From positions 62,001 to 126,000 of the forward strand of contig JADHYV010000005.1 in NCBI GenBank assembly GCA_027604705.1: a DNA stretch of 64,000 bases, written 5' to 3'. Origin of the DNA: Allomyces arbusculus. Its lineage: Eukaryota > Blastocladiomycota > Blastocladiomycetes > Blastocladiales > Blastocladiaceae. Shown in pieces: positions 11,164 to 22,366 of this stretch. Numbering within the stretch: the first letter of the stretch is position 1; each line of letters starts with the position of its first letter. A model generated the notes under the pieces. It was not told the origin of the DNA. It did not search any database and saw only the letters and a program-made list of their open reading frames with translations. A program made the position numbers and the translations under genes.

Positions 11164-14100
11164 ATGTCGGACCTGCTTCTTGGCGAGCCATCGCCAACAA
11201 CCACAGGCTTGTCGGACCTGGACGTCACGAAAAACGGGCACCAACCCGATAACTCAATCGATTGCGCTCATTCTCCTGCTCCGCCATCACGACGACACCC
11301 GACACCGCCCGTGTCGGTCCGCGCTGCCTTACTGCAAGGAACCAAGAAGTCGAGGCCCACTACCATTTCCACCAATGCCGTCCCAACCAAGCCGAGCCGC
11401 GGATCGCGCACAAACTTACGGGGGACGACGCACTCCACCTCCGCGACGGGCGACGTCACTACCCACCACGACGCCGTGGACGAGCAAATTGCCGCTTTGC
11501 TCGCCGAGTACCCGATCGACGCGACGCCAGAGCTCCTGTTCAAGCTGTCCAAGAAGGTCGCGCAGCTCACCAAGGTCATCTACCAAGTCAATCTGGAGAA
11601 TGATCACCATCATGCCGAAGTCGCCGACATTGTCGAGTCGTACGAGGTCGCGCTGCGCCATGTACGATGAATCGATCCCGCACTGACGGGGTGATTCGGT
11701 CCTGACTGATGAGCAGCGTGTACTAGGAGGAGGAGACGGCGAGCCAACTTACGGCCGAGCTCAAGCGGCGGTTCGAGGACGACCTGCAACGCGCCGCAGC
11801 TGAGTTTCAGGCCGTGCGCGACCAACTCGACAAAGAGCGCGAAGCCGCGCGCGTTCAGCTGGCCAAAGCGGTGGAGGAGGGCGAGCGGCGATGCCACAAC
11901 CTGGAGATGAAGCACCAGGATGCGGTGAGTGCGCTGGTCTTGCAGCACGGTCGCGAAGTCGAGCAACTGGAATGGTATATTCGATCTTGCGCCCCATCCG
12001 CATGTGAAATCGCACCTCACCACCGACTCTAGCCAGCAACGCGATCTCGAGGGCGACTTGGCGTCGAGGACGGGCGAGCTGCTCGAGGCGCGGGCCCTAA
12101 TCGATGAGCAGCTCAAGGAGCTCGAACGGTGCGTATCGAGGTGTTGTCTTCGCAACGTCTCTTCCACATGTGCTCATTTCTGTGTTGGATCAAGGTCTCG
12201 GCAGCTTCTTGAGCGCGAACAGTCGTTCCGCCACCAAGAAGCGCAAGCTCATGGTTTGTCATTTCGACCATGATTCCTGCTCTCCTCCATTCGCGGCTAA
12301 CACTCCACCGTGAATCGAACAGATCGCGAGCTCGAGCAGGCTCGTCAAGATGCCGCTCGACAGGTGGATCAGCTTTCGCAGAGAAACTCCGCGGTCCGTT
12401 TTCCAGCTCGTATATTCGCGCCCGTGGCCTCCTCGACTCACCATCTTCTCTTCAAGAGCATTAATTGTATCCGGCAGCAGCACCACGACGAGCTGGCCGC
12501 TGCTCGGTCCGAAATCGCAACGCTTCAAGCCGCCGTCGCCGCGCGCGTCGAGGACTCGGACGCGGCGATTTGTGCACTCCGGCTCACACACCAGACTGAA
12601 GTAGCCACGCTCCGCGGCGAGCTCGAGTCCGCCAACGCGACCATTTCCGAGCTACAGGCGCAGGTGCAGACTTCTCAGTCGGCCGCGTCAGAGTTGACGC
12701 ACCAGCTCGCCGAGGCTAAGCGCACCGAAACGGTCCTCCGTGATCAGTTGGCCACGACTGAAAGGGCGCTTGGGCACGCGCGCGACGATTTGGCCGCGGC
12801 TAGGCGCGACCTCGATTCGATGCGTGTACAACTTGACGCGCAACGGCACGAATTATCTGACGAACGCAGGCGGCTCGCGGCGGCGCACCACGGCGAGCTT
12901 GAAAAGGTCGTTCTGGCCGAGCAGGGCCGGCGCCGTGAGGCCGATGCGGCGCACGTAAAGGAACTGGCCGAGATGAAGGACCGTTCCGACGCGATGGCGA
13001 GCTCGTTTAAGTCCGAACGGACGCGGCTTGAGCGCGCCGCGCAGGACAAGGACCGGCATATCCGCGACGTGTCTGCCAAGCTCTTGGAGATGGAGAGGTT
13101 TGTATTTGACTTCTCTTGTTTCGCTCGTGCTTCCCCACCCACTTACAAATTGCTCTAGGACCATGCAACTCGAGCGCGAGCGACTTGGTACGGTCCTCGG
13201 TTTCCGCCGCTGCCTTTACGATCCACCTTTTACGCAACCTGACGCGCATGCATGAAGAGACAAGGATACGCGATCTCGAATCAGAGCTCGAGATTGCACA
13301 AGAAGAGTGTCGATCCCAGCAGGCTCAGGGCGAGCAGGTCCGGTTTTCGCGCCAACAACCTGAGTCTCCCACCATGAAGCTGACCGACGCTTCCGCACTA
13401 GTCCAAGGAGTCGGTAATCGAGGAATGGTCCAACCGACTTGAGACACAGGCCGCCGAGTGGCGCCGCAAATGCACCGACCTCGAGGCACAAGTGCGTCTT
13501 TGGCGGACCAAGTACGAGGATATGGCGGCCGAGGGCGACTTGGAGGCTTCGACACTTCGCGAGGTGTGCTCATGCTTCGCTGCCAGCTCATTCGTGTCCG
13601 GCGCTAACTCGAAGGAGTACTAGAACATGGCGGCCGCGTCGGCGCACTTTGACAAGGAGCGTCAAGCGCTGATCCACCAAGTCGAGCGCGGCAAGGCCAA
13701 CCACGCGCAAGCCGAACGCATCCAGGACGAGCTGCGCCAGCAACTGCGCGATACACTGTGCGCTCGCGACCAAGACCGGCAAGAGTTTGAGAAGCACGCC
13801 GCACAAGCGCGCCGCGAGCACGACGAAGTCAATGCACGGCTCATCGCAGCTCGATCGGAAGCCGGCACACTCAAGCAGCAGATTCAGCAGCTCGATTTGC
13901 GTCGGCAAGCGCTCGAGGGCCAAATCGACCAGCTGCGCGGCGAGGGCAAGTCGATGAGGTTCGAGCTCTTTCCATTTTTGTCCCGATTTTTGCTTATCCT
14001 CACCGTTCTGAGCTCGAATTTGTGTGCAGTGACCGTATCGCGGAGCTGACCCGCGCCCTGGCCAACGCACAAGAAGAGCAGGGTACGGCCGACTGATTTG

Positions 14101-15856
14101 TTTATGTCGCCGCCAGGGCCGCCGATTATTCTTGACCCACTGTCCTCACTTCTCCACCCGATAGCGACGCTCAAGAACGAAGTGCAGTCCACCCGCAACC
14201 TCGGCCAACAAGAAGTCTCGGACCTGCAAGAACGTGCACGGAAGGCTGAGGCCGAAGCAACCGAAGCAAAAGCGCACTTGGCCACGGCCAATGCCCGCGT
14301 CGTGTCGCTGCTTCAGATTGACGACGAGCACCGCGCCAAGCTCGCAGGCGCGGACAAGCGGTTTGCTGAGCAGGCCGCGAAGCTCGACCAACTGCAAGCT
14401 CGACTCGAGGATGCTCAAGTACGTCGAGGTCACGGTCGTGCTCTTGTGGATCCGTCTCTTGACCAAAATTTTTACTAATTTAGACTTCGACCGCACGAAT
14501 GCAAATCGAGTTGGATCGACGAGCAGCCGAGGCCTTGGCAGCTCGAGACCATGCTCAGCAGCTGGAAGCCGACCACGCGCACCAACTCGCGGCGGCAAAA
14601 GCGGAGTTCGACAAGCAGCTCGAGTCAAACGACGAGGAGTATCACCGCATGGAGCAGAAGCTGAAATCGCAGCACCAAAAAGAGCTGGAATCGATGCGCG
14701 AAAAGTATGCCGCGCTCGAGTTACGCATCGACGCACAAGAGGTAATGATTTTGTCGCTCAGGTCGTTCCTTGTCGCGTCTGACCTCGGCCCCGCCCCGTT
14801 TTTGCAGGCAGCAATGGCCGCGGTACGAAACGAAGTCCCTCAAGCAAAGCAAGCAGCGGCCGCTCAACTGGAGCAGGAACGAGCCAAATTGAACGACCAG
14901 CTGTGCGGGTCACTTTCACTCCAGGTGTGACCTTGCATTCTTCTCACCAGCAGCGAATAGATCTCACGCTCGAGCGCGGCACGAATCCGAGCTTGCCGCC
15001 GTTCGCGCCGAGTTTCAGCAGGAACGTGAGAGCATTCAGCGTAGTCACCTGTTCCAGACCAACGGCATGCTCGAGGACTTTGAGGCCGCCAAGCAGTTCT
15101 TCGAGTCGGAGATTCAGCGGCGCGACCAAGAGTACGCTGAGGTGAATCCGACAAGGGGCTAACCGCATAGACTGACCGTCCTCTTCCGATCGTTGCTAGC
15201 CTGCAGGCCGCTGAGCACCGCTACCAGCACCGCGAGCCGCGAACCGAGGACCTCGAGCGCATTCGCGAGCTTGAGACGACCGTCATTGCGCGTGAGCGTC
15301 AAGTCGCGCAGCTCTCGGTCCGTCCCATTCCATCGCACGGCACTGTCTGGACTACGTTCTAACGCTCGCGTTGTGGACACCTAGGCCGAGGTCGCGCAGT
15401 ACCGCCTCGAAATCAAGAGCCGCGAGGACAGTCTCAACCGCATGTTCAACACGCGGCCCAACGTCGGCGTCGTCAATCCCACGGCCAGCTTGCCCGCAGG
15501 CAAAAAGGTGCGCGTCGGACTGTTTTCTCCACCGGCTTATGTGCTCGAGTCTCGCTCACTGCCAATGTGTTGGCTCCAACTAGCCGGGTGCGGCCGCGCA
15601 GCTTGGTTCCAAGTCGCGATCCAATCCGGCAATTTTACCGCCGCTTGGCACGCCGAGCGCGAGCCCACCGACGAGGGTTCCAAGCGCCGGTACGACCCGG
15701 ACGGCAGGAGCTGCGGCTGCCGCTGGGGTAAGTGCTACAAGCGGAGGAGCGGGACATTGGCGGTCGTCGTCACTTGCACGAAGTGGGTCCACTCTGACGT
15801 CGAGCGGGACTCGGCCAAAGTCTTCGGGAACGCAACGGAACGGGGGGACTTCTTGA
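11164..15856 (+). CDS. FAM184-like coiled-coil protein, 18 exons, about 1183 aa
   Basis: The conserved head is LLFKLSKKVAQLTKVIYQVN in exon 1 (residues ~125-150), the diagnostic FAM184 N-terminal motif. It is followed by roughly 900 residues of heptad-rich Glu/Gln/Arg/Leu coiled coil. Near the C-terminus SLNRMFNTRPNVGVVNP is another ordered motif, then a Ser/Gly/Thr-rich tail. Exons: 11164-11661, 11727-11974, 12033-12128, 12195-12253, 12323-12393, 12478-13097, 13159-13187, 13258-13337, 13402-13563, 13624-13958, 14030-14082, 14165-14418, 14484-14741, 14808-14908, 14961-15141, 15207-15317, 15385-15507, 15584-15856; all phases agree. The 13258 and 14961 acceptors are the weakest. FAM184 function is poorly known; its presence in flagellated lineages makes a cilium or centrosome role plausible. 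One of the most fragmented genes here. Confidence 0.8.
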
Positions 15857-15955
15857 TTTGTATGGGTACAGCGAAACATATGAACAGATGGGATGCAGTC
15901 GATATTGGCGAGCGGGAAAGAAACTCGCCAAAGAGTGCAAATCACACAGGTCCAA

Positions 15956-16957
15956 TCAGGTCTTGGTGTATGCTGGCGGCGGTGTCACCATGGGAGCTTC
16001 GGCCGGCAAGACAAATGGCCCCGCCGGCGCCAGCCCCGGTGCAGGGATCAGAGGCGATGCTGACGAGGACGACGGCATGGGCTGCAGGTGCGAAGCCGGC
16101 ATCGGCATTGACCCGGTCGACCCGGCGAGCATGGCTGGTGCCGACGCGGTCGTCGCGTTCCCGGCTTCGAGGTGCGCCGAAGACGATGCAGCAACGGCTG
16201 CGTCGTATTCGGCGAGCGTCTGGCCCGGCAGTTGGCCGTCGGCCTCGAAATCAGCGCACATGAGCGCGGCCGCGACCGCGTTCGACCAGCAAAACACCCA
16301 GTTGAGCCCCGGCAGCATTTCGAGGAACTGCATGAGAATGCCGGCCGACCAGTAGCTCGACGAGTTGTGCGACATCCACGCGCGCTGCTTGGCATACCCG
16401 GTGCCGTACAGGTTGAACCACGTCTGCTGGTACTCCCAGAGCATGGCCATGCCGTTGAGCCCGAGCCACGCGGCGGTACCGAGAATCGGCACGGCGTGGA
16501 TCGGCATCGTGACAATGGCAATCAGAATGCGGAACCAGATCGAGACCTTGATGCAGGCGCAGCACGCCGAACAGCACCCGAGCCCGCCAATATCGCCTCC
16601 CGCATCCTCACGCTTGATGCGCGCCGCGGCGGGGCCACCGCGGAGAACGAGCGTCTTGCGGAAGAGCACGTCCAGGTACGCTGGCGGGACCGCGGCAAAG
16701 ATGATGAGCGACGCGAGCGCCGACTCGATGAGCGCCAAAAAGAAGCCGAGCAGCCATCCAGCCCACGACGGCCAGTGCGCGAGCTTGATGAGCGCCAGAG
16801 CCTGTGCCGGGTACGCGACGAGGAAGATGCCGAGTGTGGCCGCAAGACTGATCAGCACGACCATGATGAACGGGCAAATGATGGCCGCCCATAGCGTCGG
16901 GTGCGCGATCAGGTACAGCATGCCCTGGATGGCATAAGTTGACGAGAACAGGACCAT
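15956..16957 (-). CDS. EI24/RRT8(LDS)-like multipass membrane protein, 333 aa
   Basis: Single exon. The open frame continues upstream to 17503 but that part is Arg/Ser-rich 5' sequence; ATG 16957 (MVLFSSTYAIQGMLYLIAHP) fits the family start. Hydrophobic segments at about residues 23-50, 66-92, 140-175 and 215-240 form four membrane blocks. A cysteine cluster (CCSACCAC) lies between the second and third. Aromatic/Asn-rich WEYQQTWFNLYGTGYAKQ follows. The C-terminal 80 residues are Ala/Ser/Pro-rich and end PPPAYTKT, a PPxY motif that could recruit WW-domain (Rsp5/Nedd4-type) ubiquitin ligases. The family includes fungal lipid-droplet and spore-wall proteins RRT8/LDS and animal EI24; I cannot tell which subfamily this is. 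Confidence 0.65.
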   Translation of the reverse strand: MVLFSSTYAIQGMLYLIAHPTLWAAIICPFIMVVLISLAATLGIFLVAYPAQALALIKLAHWPSWAGWLLGFFLALIESALASLIIFAAVPPAYLDVLFRKTLVLRGGPAAARIKREDAGGDIGGLGCCSACCACIKVSIWFRILIAIVTMPIHAVPILGTAAWLGLNGMAMLWEYQQTWFNLYGTGYAKQRAWMSHNSSSYWSAGILMQFLEMLPGLNWVFCWSNAVAAALMCADFEADGQLPGQTLAEYDAAVAASSSAHLEAGNATTASAPAMLAGSTGSMPMPASHLQPMPSSSSASPLIPAPGLAPAGPFVLPAEAPMVTPPPAYTKT

Positions 16958-17683
16958 AGTTGATGGTTTGCTTAGTGTTCGTGGGAGAGCCGGCGATTGT
17001 GGAGCGCGATTCTTGGCGCGGGAACAGGGCGGCGTGAAGTGAGATGCCGCGCCTGTTACGAGTACTGTTGGCGCGCTGCTGCTAGCCTCGGTGCTGATGC
17101 GACCGGTGCAATTCGTTTGCCGCTGGTGCCGGGTTGAAGTTCGTCGGTGGTAAAGTCGTGGAGGGTGGAGAGGACGGAGAAGCAGGCGAGCTGGTGCAGC
17201 TGTTGCACTTTTTGAGAACAAGACTCTGACGGGTCCGGCCGGTGAACTATTGCAGCGTTGGCCGAGGCGGGCCATAAGACGTGCGCACACAGGCCGTCGT
17301 CGCTGCCTTTTTGCCACTCTCCGCCACTCTTGCCCAGGCACTTTGACCCACGATGAGCTTGAATCTCGCTGACGGCATCGTCCGACTTGCGCCCTCCGTT
17401 GTCCACCCATAAAGACCGAAGGGCCATCACCGGGCTGGAGGCAAGTTTGTGCTGTGATCATGGCATCCCGATCCGAATCTGCAAGGACACCGAAATGGGA
17501 CAAATGGATTCAAAATTGGTTTCGGGAGCAGCGACAATAATGGACAAGTGTTCGACAAATGCAAAAATGCAAAATGCTCTACACAGCGAAAACCATTCCA
17601 AGTTCCTTAGCACGCGAACACGCGCGTGCCTCGACTCCGACGACAATACGTTTCTCGTTCATCACTGGTTCATGACAGACCTG
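16958..17683. other. Intergenic, 730 bp
   Basis: Lies upstream of the EI24/RRT8-like gene and downstream of the repeat protein gene. It probably holds a promoter for the former. No gene recognised. Confidence 0.45.
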
Positions 17684-19219
17684 TTACGACGTGAACACGT
17701 TGGGCAGCCCCGCGGTGGCGGCATGGCCATGCGCCGCGCCTGTGCCCGAGATAGACACGTCCTGGAACTGCGACTGAATCTGCGAGATCCAGTCGCCGCC
17801 GCCCGACGTGCCGACCAGGACGCTGGCCTGCTCTTGCACCTGGTGCGCGGCCAGACCTTCGCCGACATGCTGCTCCCACGATGACTGGAACTGCGACTGG
17901 CCCATCGACACGGCCTCGTGGCCTTGACCGGCGCCTGTCGCCGTCCACGACTGCTCTGCGTGCTGCTGCTGCGAGTTGGCGCCAAAATCGGTGTACTGGA
18001 TCTGGTCGGTCTGCTGGTGCGCCGACCCGTCCTGGAACCGCTGTGACTCAGTCTGCAGCTGCGCGTTGCCGTGGCTGTCCCACTGCTGCTGCACCTGCTG
18101 CTGGTTCACAGCCGAGTGGTCGCCGCCAGCCGTCCATGACTGGCCCTGGCCCTGGTTGAGCGCAGCGGTCGGGTCGGAATGGCCCTGGTGCTGCTCGGCC
18201 GAACCGTTCACGACGGCTTGGTTCTGCGAAGACGACGAACTCGCTTCGATCTGGCCGTTGTGCCACGACTGGATGCTCGCGTCCTGGCCCTGGTTGGCCG
18301 TGCCGACAGCGACTTCCGACTGGTGCTAAATGCGCGTAAAGCAGGGTGGAGAAGCAGAGTTAACTCATGATCAACACATTCACCGTGGAATCACTCTGAG
18401 AACGAGAAGGGAAAGAAAAAGGAAGCGCACCTGCACACCACCGGCCTGCGTCTGCGTCTGCGTCGCCGACCCGGACCCAAGCCACTGCGACTGGTCGAGG
18501 TGATCAATGTGCGTGTCGGACGGCAGGTTCAGCGGCGAGAACGGGGCCGAGTGGTCGGCACTCGTGTCGGGCACCGCGACTTCGCCGACCGAAATCGGCG
18601 CAAAGTCGGAACCGTGCGCTGGCGTGTGCGACGTCGACGTGGTCGAAACGACCTGCGACTGGCCAATGTTCGACCCAGTCGCCGTGTTCTGCGCAATTGT
18701 CGTCGTTTCCGAGTGCTGCGCGCCGTTCACGTTGGTCACGGTCTGCGTCTGGTGAATCGAGTCGCCCGAGGCCGTGTTCTGCGCGATCGTGTTGGTATCG
18801 GCATGCGTGCCCGTGCCCGACACGGTCGTGACCGACTGCGACTGGTCCGTGTTCTTGCCCGATGCCGCGTTCTGCGTGATAGCGTTGACTTGCGTCTCAG
18901 CACCGCCCGACGCCGACGTGGCCACGCCCACCTGTGACTGCACGTTGCCGTCGCCGGACGACGCGTTTTGGCCAATGATGTTCGTCTGAACCGTCCAGCC
19001 GTCCGGAACGGGGCCGACATACTGCGACCAGTCCTGCGTCTGCACGTTGCCGCTGCCCGAAGCCTGGTTCGCGACAGTAATGTTGTTTTGGACGATACCA
19101 TGGTCAGCGAGCTTGCCGTCTGCTGGGTAGGTGTTCGACGAGATGACTTGATGCTGGTCGCCGCCGTCGCCACTCGATGCGTTGAGTACGGTCGTATTAT
19201 ATTGGATCACGGTGGCCAT
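17684..19219 (-). CDS. Gln/Asn/Ser/Thr-rich repeat protein, likely beta-solenoid or amyloid-like, 476 aa
   Basis: Two exons, 19219-18431 and 18325-17684, join in phase. Residues 4-200 contain six imperfect units of about 30-38 aa. Each has a QNxASG turn followed by a QxQ strand, for example NTIAQNTASGDSIHQTQTV. The G of the turn falls at residues 17, 55, 89, 121, 152 and 182, so spacing shrinks from 38 to 30. Exon 2 encodes a different Gln/His-rich stretch with Trp or Phe every 15-30 residues (QSW, QQW, RF, QSW, QF, SSW, DW). The protein is poor in Lys and Arg, and there is no signal peptide or membrane segment. The strand-turn-strand pattern recalls curlin repeats but I do not claim homology. 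A TATA box sits about 160 bp upstream of the ATG, hinting at strong or regulated expression. Function unknown. Confidence 0.75.
18610..19210 (-). repeat. Six degenerate in-frame repeats of about 90-115 bp
   Basis: DNA span of the six QNxASG...QxQ protein units in the gene above. The units are diverged at nucleotide level but keep the turn Gly and the two Gln positions, so selection seems to act on the protein. Confidence 0.65.
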
Positions 19220-19378
19220 GGTGCTGCTGGTGCTGTTCGATAGCTGGTTGCGATTTGGGGAGAGAGGAGGAGTTGATGCGGGGCCTGCGGGGTGATGTAG
19301 TGCCGGGCAAGGATCCGCGATGCGTGAAGTTAAAGTAGAGAGATTCCACGAAGAGAGCAAGCGGGCGACGACCTTCTC

Positions 19379-19386
19379 TTTATAGG
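19379..19386 (-). promoter_or_regulatory. TATA box (CTATAAAG on the minus strand)
   Basis: The only well-formed TATA element near this gene, 160 bp upstream of the repeat-protein ATG, implying a 5' untranslated region of about 130 bp. Confidence 0.55.
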
Positions 19387-20651
19387 CCGTGCATTGGTCG
19401 CACGCGAACCGGCTGCGCGTGCGCACCGGCTCGTGCGCGTCGGTGGATGGCTGAACAGTCAGCCGCGAGCGCGCGGACGTGCACTCGCGACGGTTTACGC
19501 GCGGCAGAGCACGGCTTGAAAGGCGGCGCAGCCTCTCCACCCGAAAACACGGCCGCAGCGCCTCCGTTTGGCATTTGTTGGCGCCTGCGAGGGGTGGTCG
19601 ATGTGGTCGACGCCTCCATTCTGGACGTCGCAATACCACCACAGAAAAGGTTGAAAACAGGTAGCAAAATCAACTGAATGCACCGCAACGGACCGCAGGC
19701 AAGCGCCTCCCGTTCAAGAACCGAAGCGGAAGTGACGCGCCGTCGATGGCCGACGGCTGCACGGGACGGCCTGTTCAAAGCGCACGGAGCACGGGGGAGG
19801 ACGCATTACACGCGCTGGAGCAGGCGCTGGAGCATTCGCACGCACGTCAGTCACCGCCTGTCGCACAGGAACTCATTGCTCTCATCGCCAGCAAATGCTC
19901 GCGTCGGCCCGGCACGGCCGACATGCTGTCGCCTCATTCGCGCCCACGCGAGGCCTGGTCGCCATGGCAGCTGTCGGCATCATACCGACGCTCGTTCACG
20001 CGCTCACAACCCTTGGGAGGTGACAAGACGAAGCAAAGTTCTGCGCAACGGGAGCTGGCGGAGGAGACCCAAGGAGGCGAAACTGCCGTGCCCAGGCTGA
20101 TGCCGTTGTTCAGTGACTCATGGGCACGCCTTCCAGGTTTGGCAGCTTGCAGCAAGAACGTGGGCGTGGGCTGAGCACGAGCGTTGGCCAGGCAGTTGCT
20201 GTGACACCGGAAATGCGTGCAAGTTCAGCCAAGGGGCAAGCCACGAGTCAGGTCGCCACGCAAATGGCGTATGCTTCAATGTCAGCCAATCAAATGGTCG
20301 CGGCCAGGTTCGCCTCGCCCCCATGGCCACGCGCGCGCGGGGGTGGCATTCCACCCTGCCGACCAACTCCCCCCGCACAGTCTTGCAAATGTGCCTCAAC
20401 TCATGAACCAGACCGCAAGACGCACTCGTGGAGCGCGTTCCCGTTCTCTTCATAGACTCCAGTCCACGACAGACTGACGCGCCACGGCCGCCCGCAACTC
20501 GCAGCAACCGCTAGACCGGACCCGGCGCACTGCCACGAACCCGCTGCGACTCGCCGCTGCAAATAGATTATCGCCGCGACCACCGACGAGTGAATTCGCG
20601 ACCACCGTGATACTATAGACCAGGCCCCTTGCTTGTCCACCCGAAGGAAAC
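19387..20651. other. Divergent intergenic region, 1.3 kb
   Basis: Lies between the repeat-protein gene and the first tyrosinase. Several open frames occur but none has a family signature. A weak ACTATAG element at about 20612 lies 40 bp before the tyrosinase ATG. Nothing else recognised. Confidence 0.45.
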
Positions 20652-22366
20652 ATGAAGGCGAGCCGCATGCTCTCACTTCTCGCCCTCGCGGCGCTCGTGT
20701 TCCTCGTCATGGCGCACGATGCCACAGCCGACTGTGGTTCGCGCCGCGTGCGCAAGGAAATTCACGACCTGACGCCGAGCGAGATGCAGAGCCTCGTCAA
20801 TGGCCTGAAGACGCTCTACAGCAACGGCGTGGGCAAGTATTACGTACGGCTCTCTCCCTTGTTGTTCATTGCCCATGATGTCCGCATTCCGGTGCTCACA
20901 ACGCTACCTGTTCACTCATGATCAGGTCGACATGCACGTCAACATGAACACGGATGCGCACAATACGCCGCAGTTCTTGCCGTACCACCGGCTCATGGTG
21001 TGGAAGTTTGAGGCGGAGCTGCTCAAGGTCGCGCCCGGGGTACGCGCGTTTCCGTTGCCATAATCTCGCGCATCGAAAAGCTCATCAATGATTTTCGACG
21101 ACGTAGCTGTCCGGCCTCCCGTACTGGGACGCATCGTACCAGGCGAGCAACCCAGCGTCGTCGTTTGTCTTCCGCGAGGACGTGTTTGGTGCCGCAGCCA
21201 ACGGGTGCCTGACAGGCAGTTTTGCGGGTTTGCCCAGCACGGCGTCGGGTATTGCCGGGTGCGTCAAGCGCAGCCCGCAGCCCAACTTTACGCTCTACTC
21301 GCCTGAGCTGATTCTCGGGACCATGACCGGGTCCGACTCGTACGCGGCGTTTGAGCGATCGCTCGAGTACGGGCAGCACGCGTCAGTGCATAACTATGTT
21401 GCAGGCAACATGGGCAACGTGCTCTTTTCGCCGTCCGACCCAAGTACGTGTTGATTTTTTGTGATTGCGGTTCTTTGGTTCGGTTGATTGACAGTCTCTC
21501 ACACTTTGTAGTTTTCTGGTGCGTCGATCCTGCGCGGAAGTGTTTTGGTTTGTGTCGCACCTGCTCACCTGTACATGTTCATGCGCGCTTGCAACAGGCT
21601 TCATCACAGCGCCGTCGACTACTACTGGGCCAAGTGTACGTCTTGATTTGATTTTGCTGTCACGCTCCTGCATTATGGAGGGCATTGAACTGACCGAATT
21701 GCAACAGGGCAGGGCTTGAACAACAACGCTAACTACAACAAGTACAATGGCCAGCACAAGGGCCGCGACGTGTCGCCGAGCAACGTGCTCGCCGACCAGC
21801 CCGTGTCGTTTATGCTCGACTACTGGACCAACATGTGTTACCAGTACCAGGACCCGATCAACGCGCCGTCGGGCAAGGCGCCGTTTGCGCTCGGCGCCAA
21901 GGGTGACACGCCGTCGCCGACGACCACCGGGTCGGCATCGCCTACCGACACGAACGGCAGCAACTCGACCGCGTCGGGTAACGCGACGGCGACCACGTCG
22001 GGCGCGCCCTCGGCCACGGCCACGCCGGTCGCGCAAAAGAACATTTCAATCCCGTCGGGTTTGACGGACGAGTTCATCAAGCAGTTCCAGCTCAATTCCA
22101 CGCAAGCCGCGCGCGTGCACGACATGGTCGTGTCGTTTGTGAACCACTTGAACGAGCAGATTGCCGCTGGGCAAAAGGTGCCGACGCTCGCCGACTTGGC
22201 GATGCTCTCGGCGGGCGACGTGGGCGCGAACCTGCCGGGTGGTTCGAACGCAACGCCGACACCGACGCCCGCGCACAGCGGTGCCGGTGCGCTGACGGTG
22301 GCAGGTGCTCACGTGGGTGGGGCGGTTGCGGCTGTCGTTGCCATGGTCGCTGGGATGCTGCTGTGA
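20652..22366 (+). CDS. Secreted tyrosinase-domain copper oxidase, copy 1 (448 aa)
   Basis: Type-3 copper phenol oxidase. Residues 1-26 are a signal peptide, with cleavage probably after DATA. Copper site A is H68, H76 and H85 (DMHV, DAHN, PYHR). Copper site B is H193, H197 and H220 (QHASVHN, then IFWLHHSAVD). The C-terminal 150 residues are Thr/Ser-rich, then end in a short hydrophobic tail (AAVVAMVAGMLL), suggesting a GPI signal or membrane anchor. Exons: 20652-20843, 20926-21039, 21107-21443, 21512-21518, 21598-21635 and 21708-22366. The fourth exon is only 7 nt, yet it supplies the invariant IFW before the copper-binding HH. The next gene is a tandem paralogue that lacks three of these introns. 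Likely roles are melanin or wall phenol chemistry; substrate unknown. Confidence 0.88.

Noticed and set aside
16958-17503. In-frame N-terminal extension of the EI24/RRT8-like protein
   Set aside because: Arg/Ser-rich with no family similarity; the internal ATG at 16957 begins exactly where membrane-family similarity starts.
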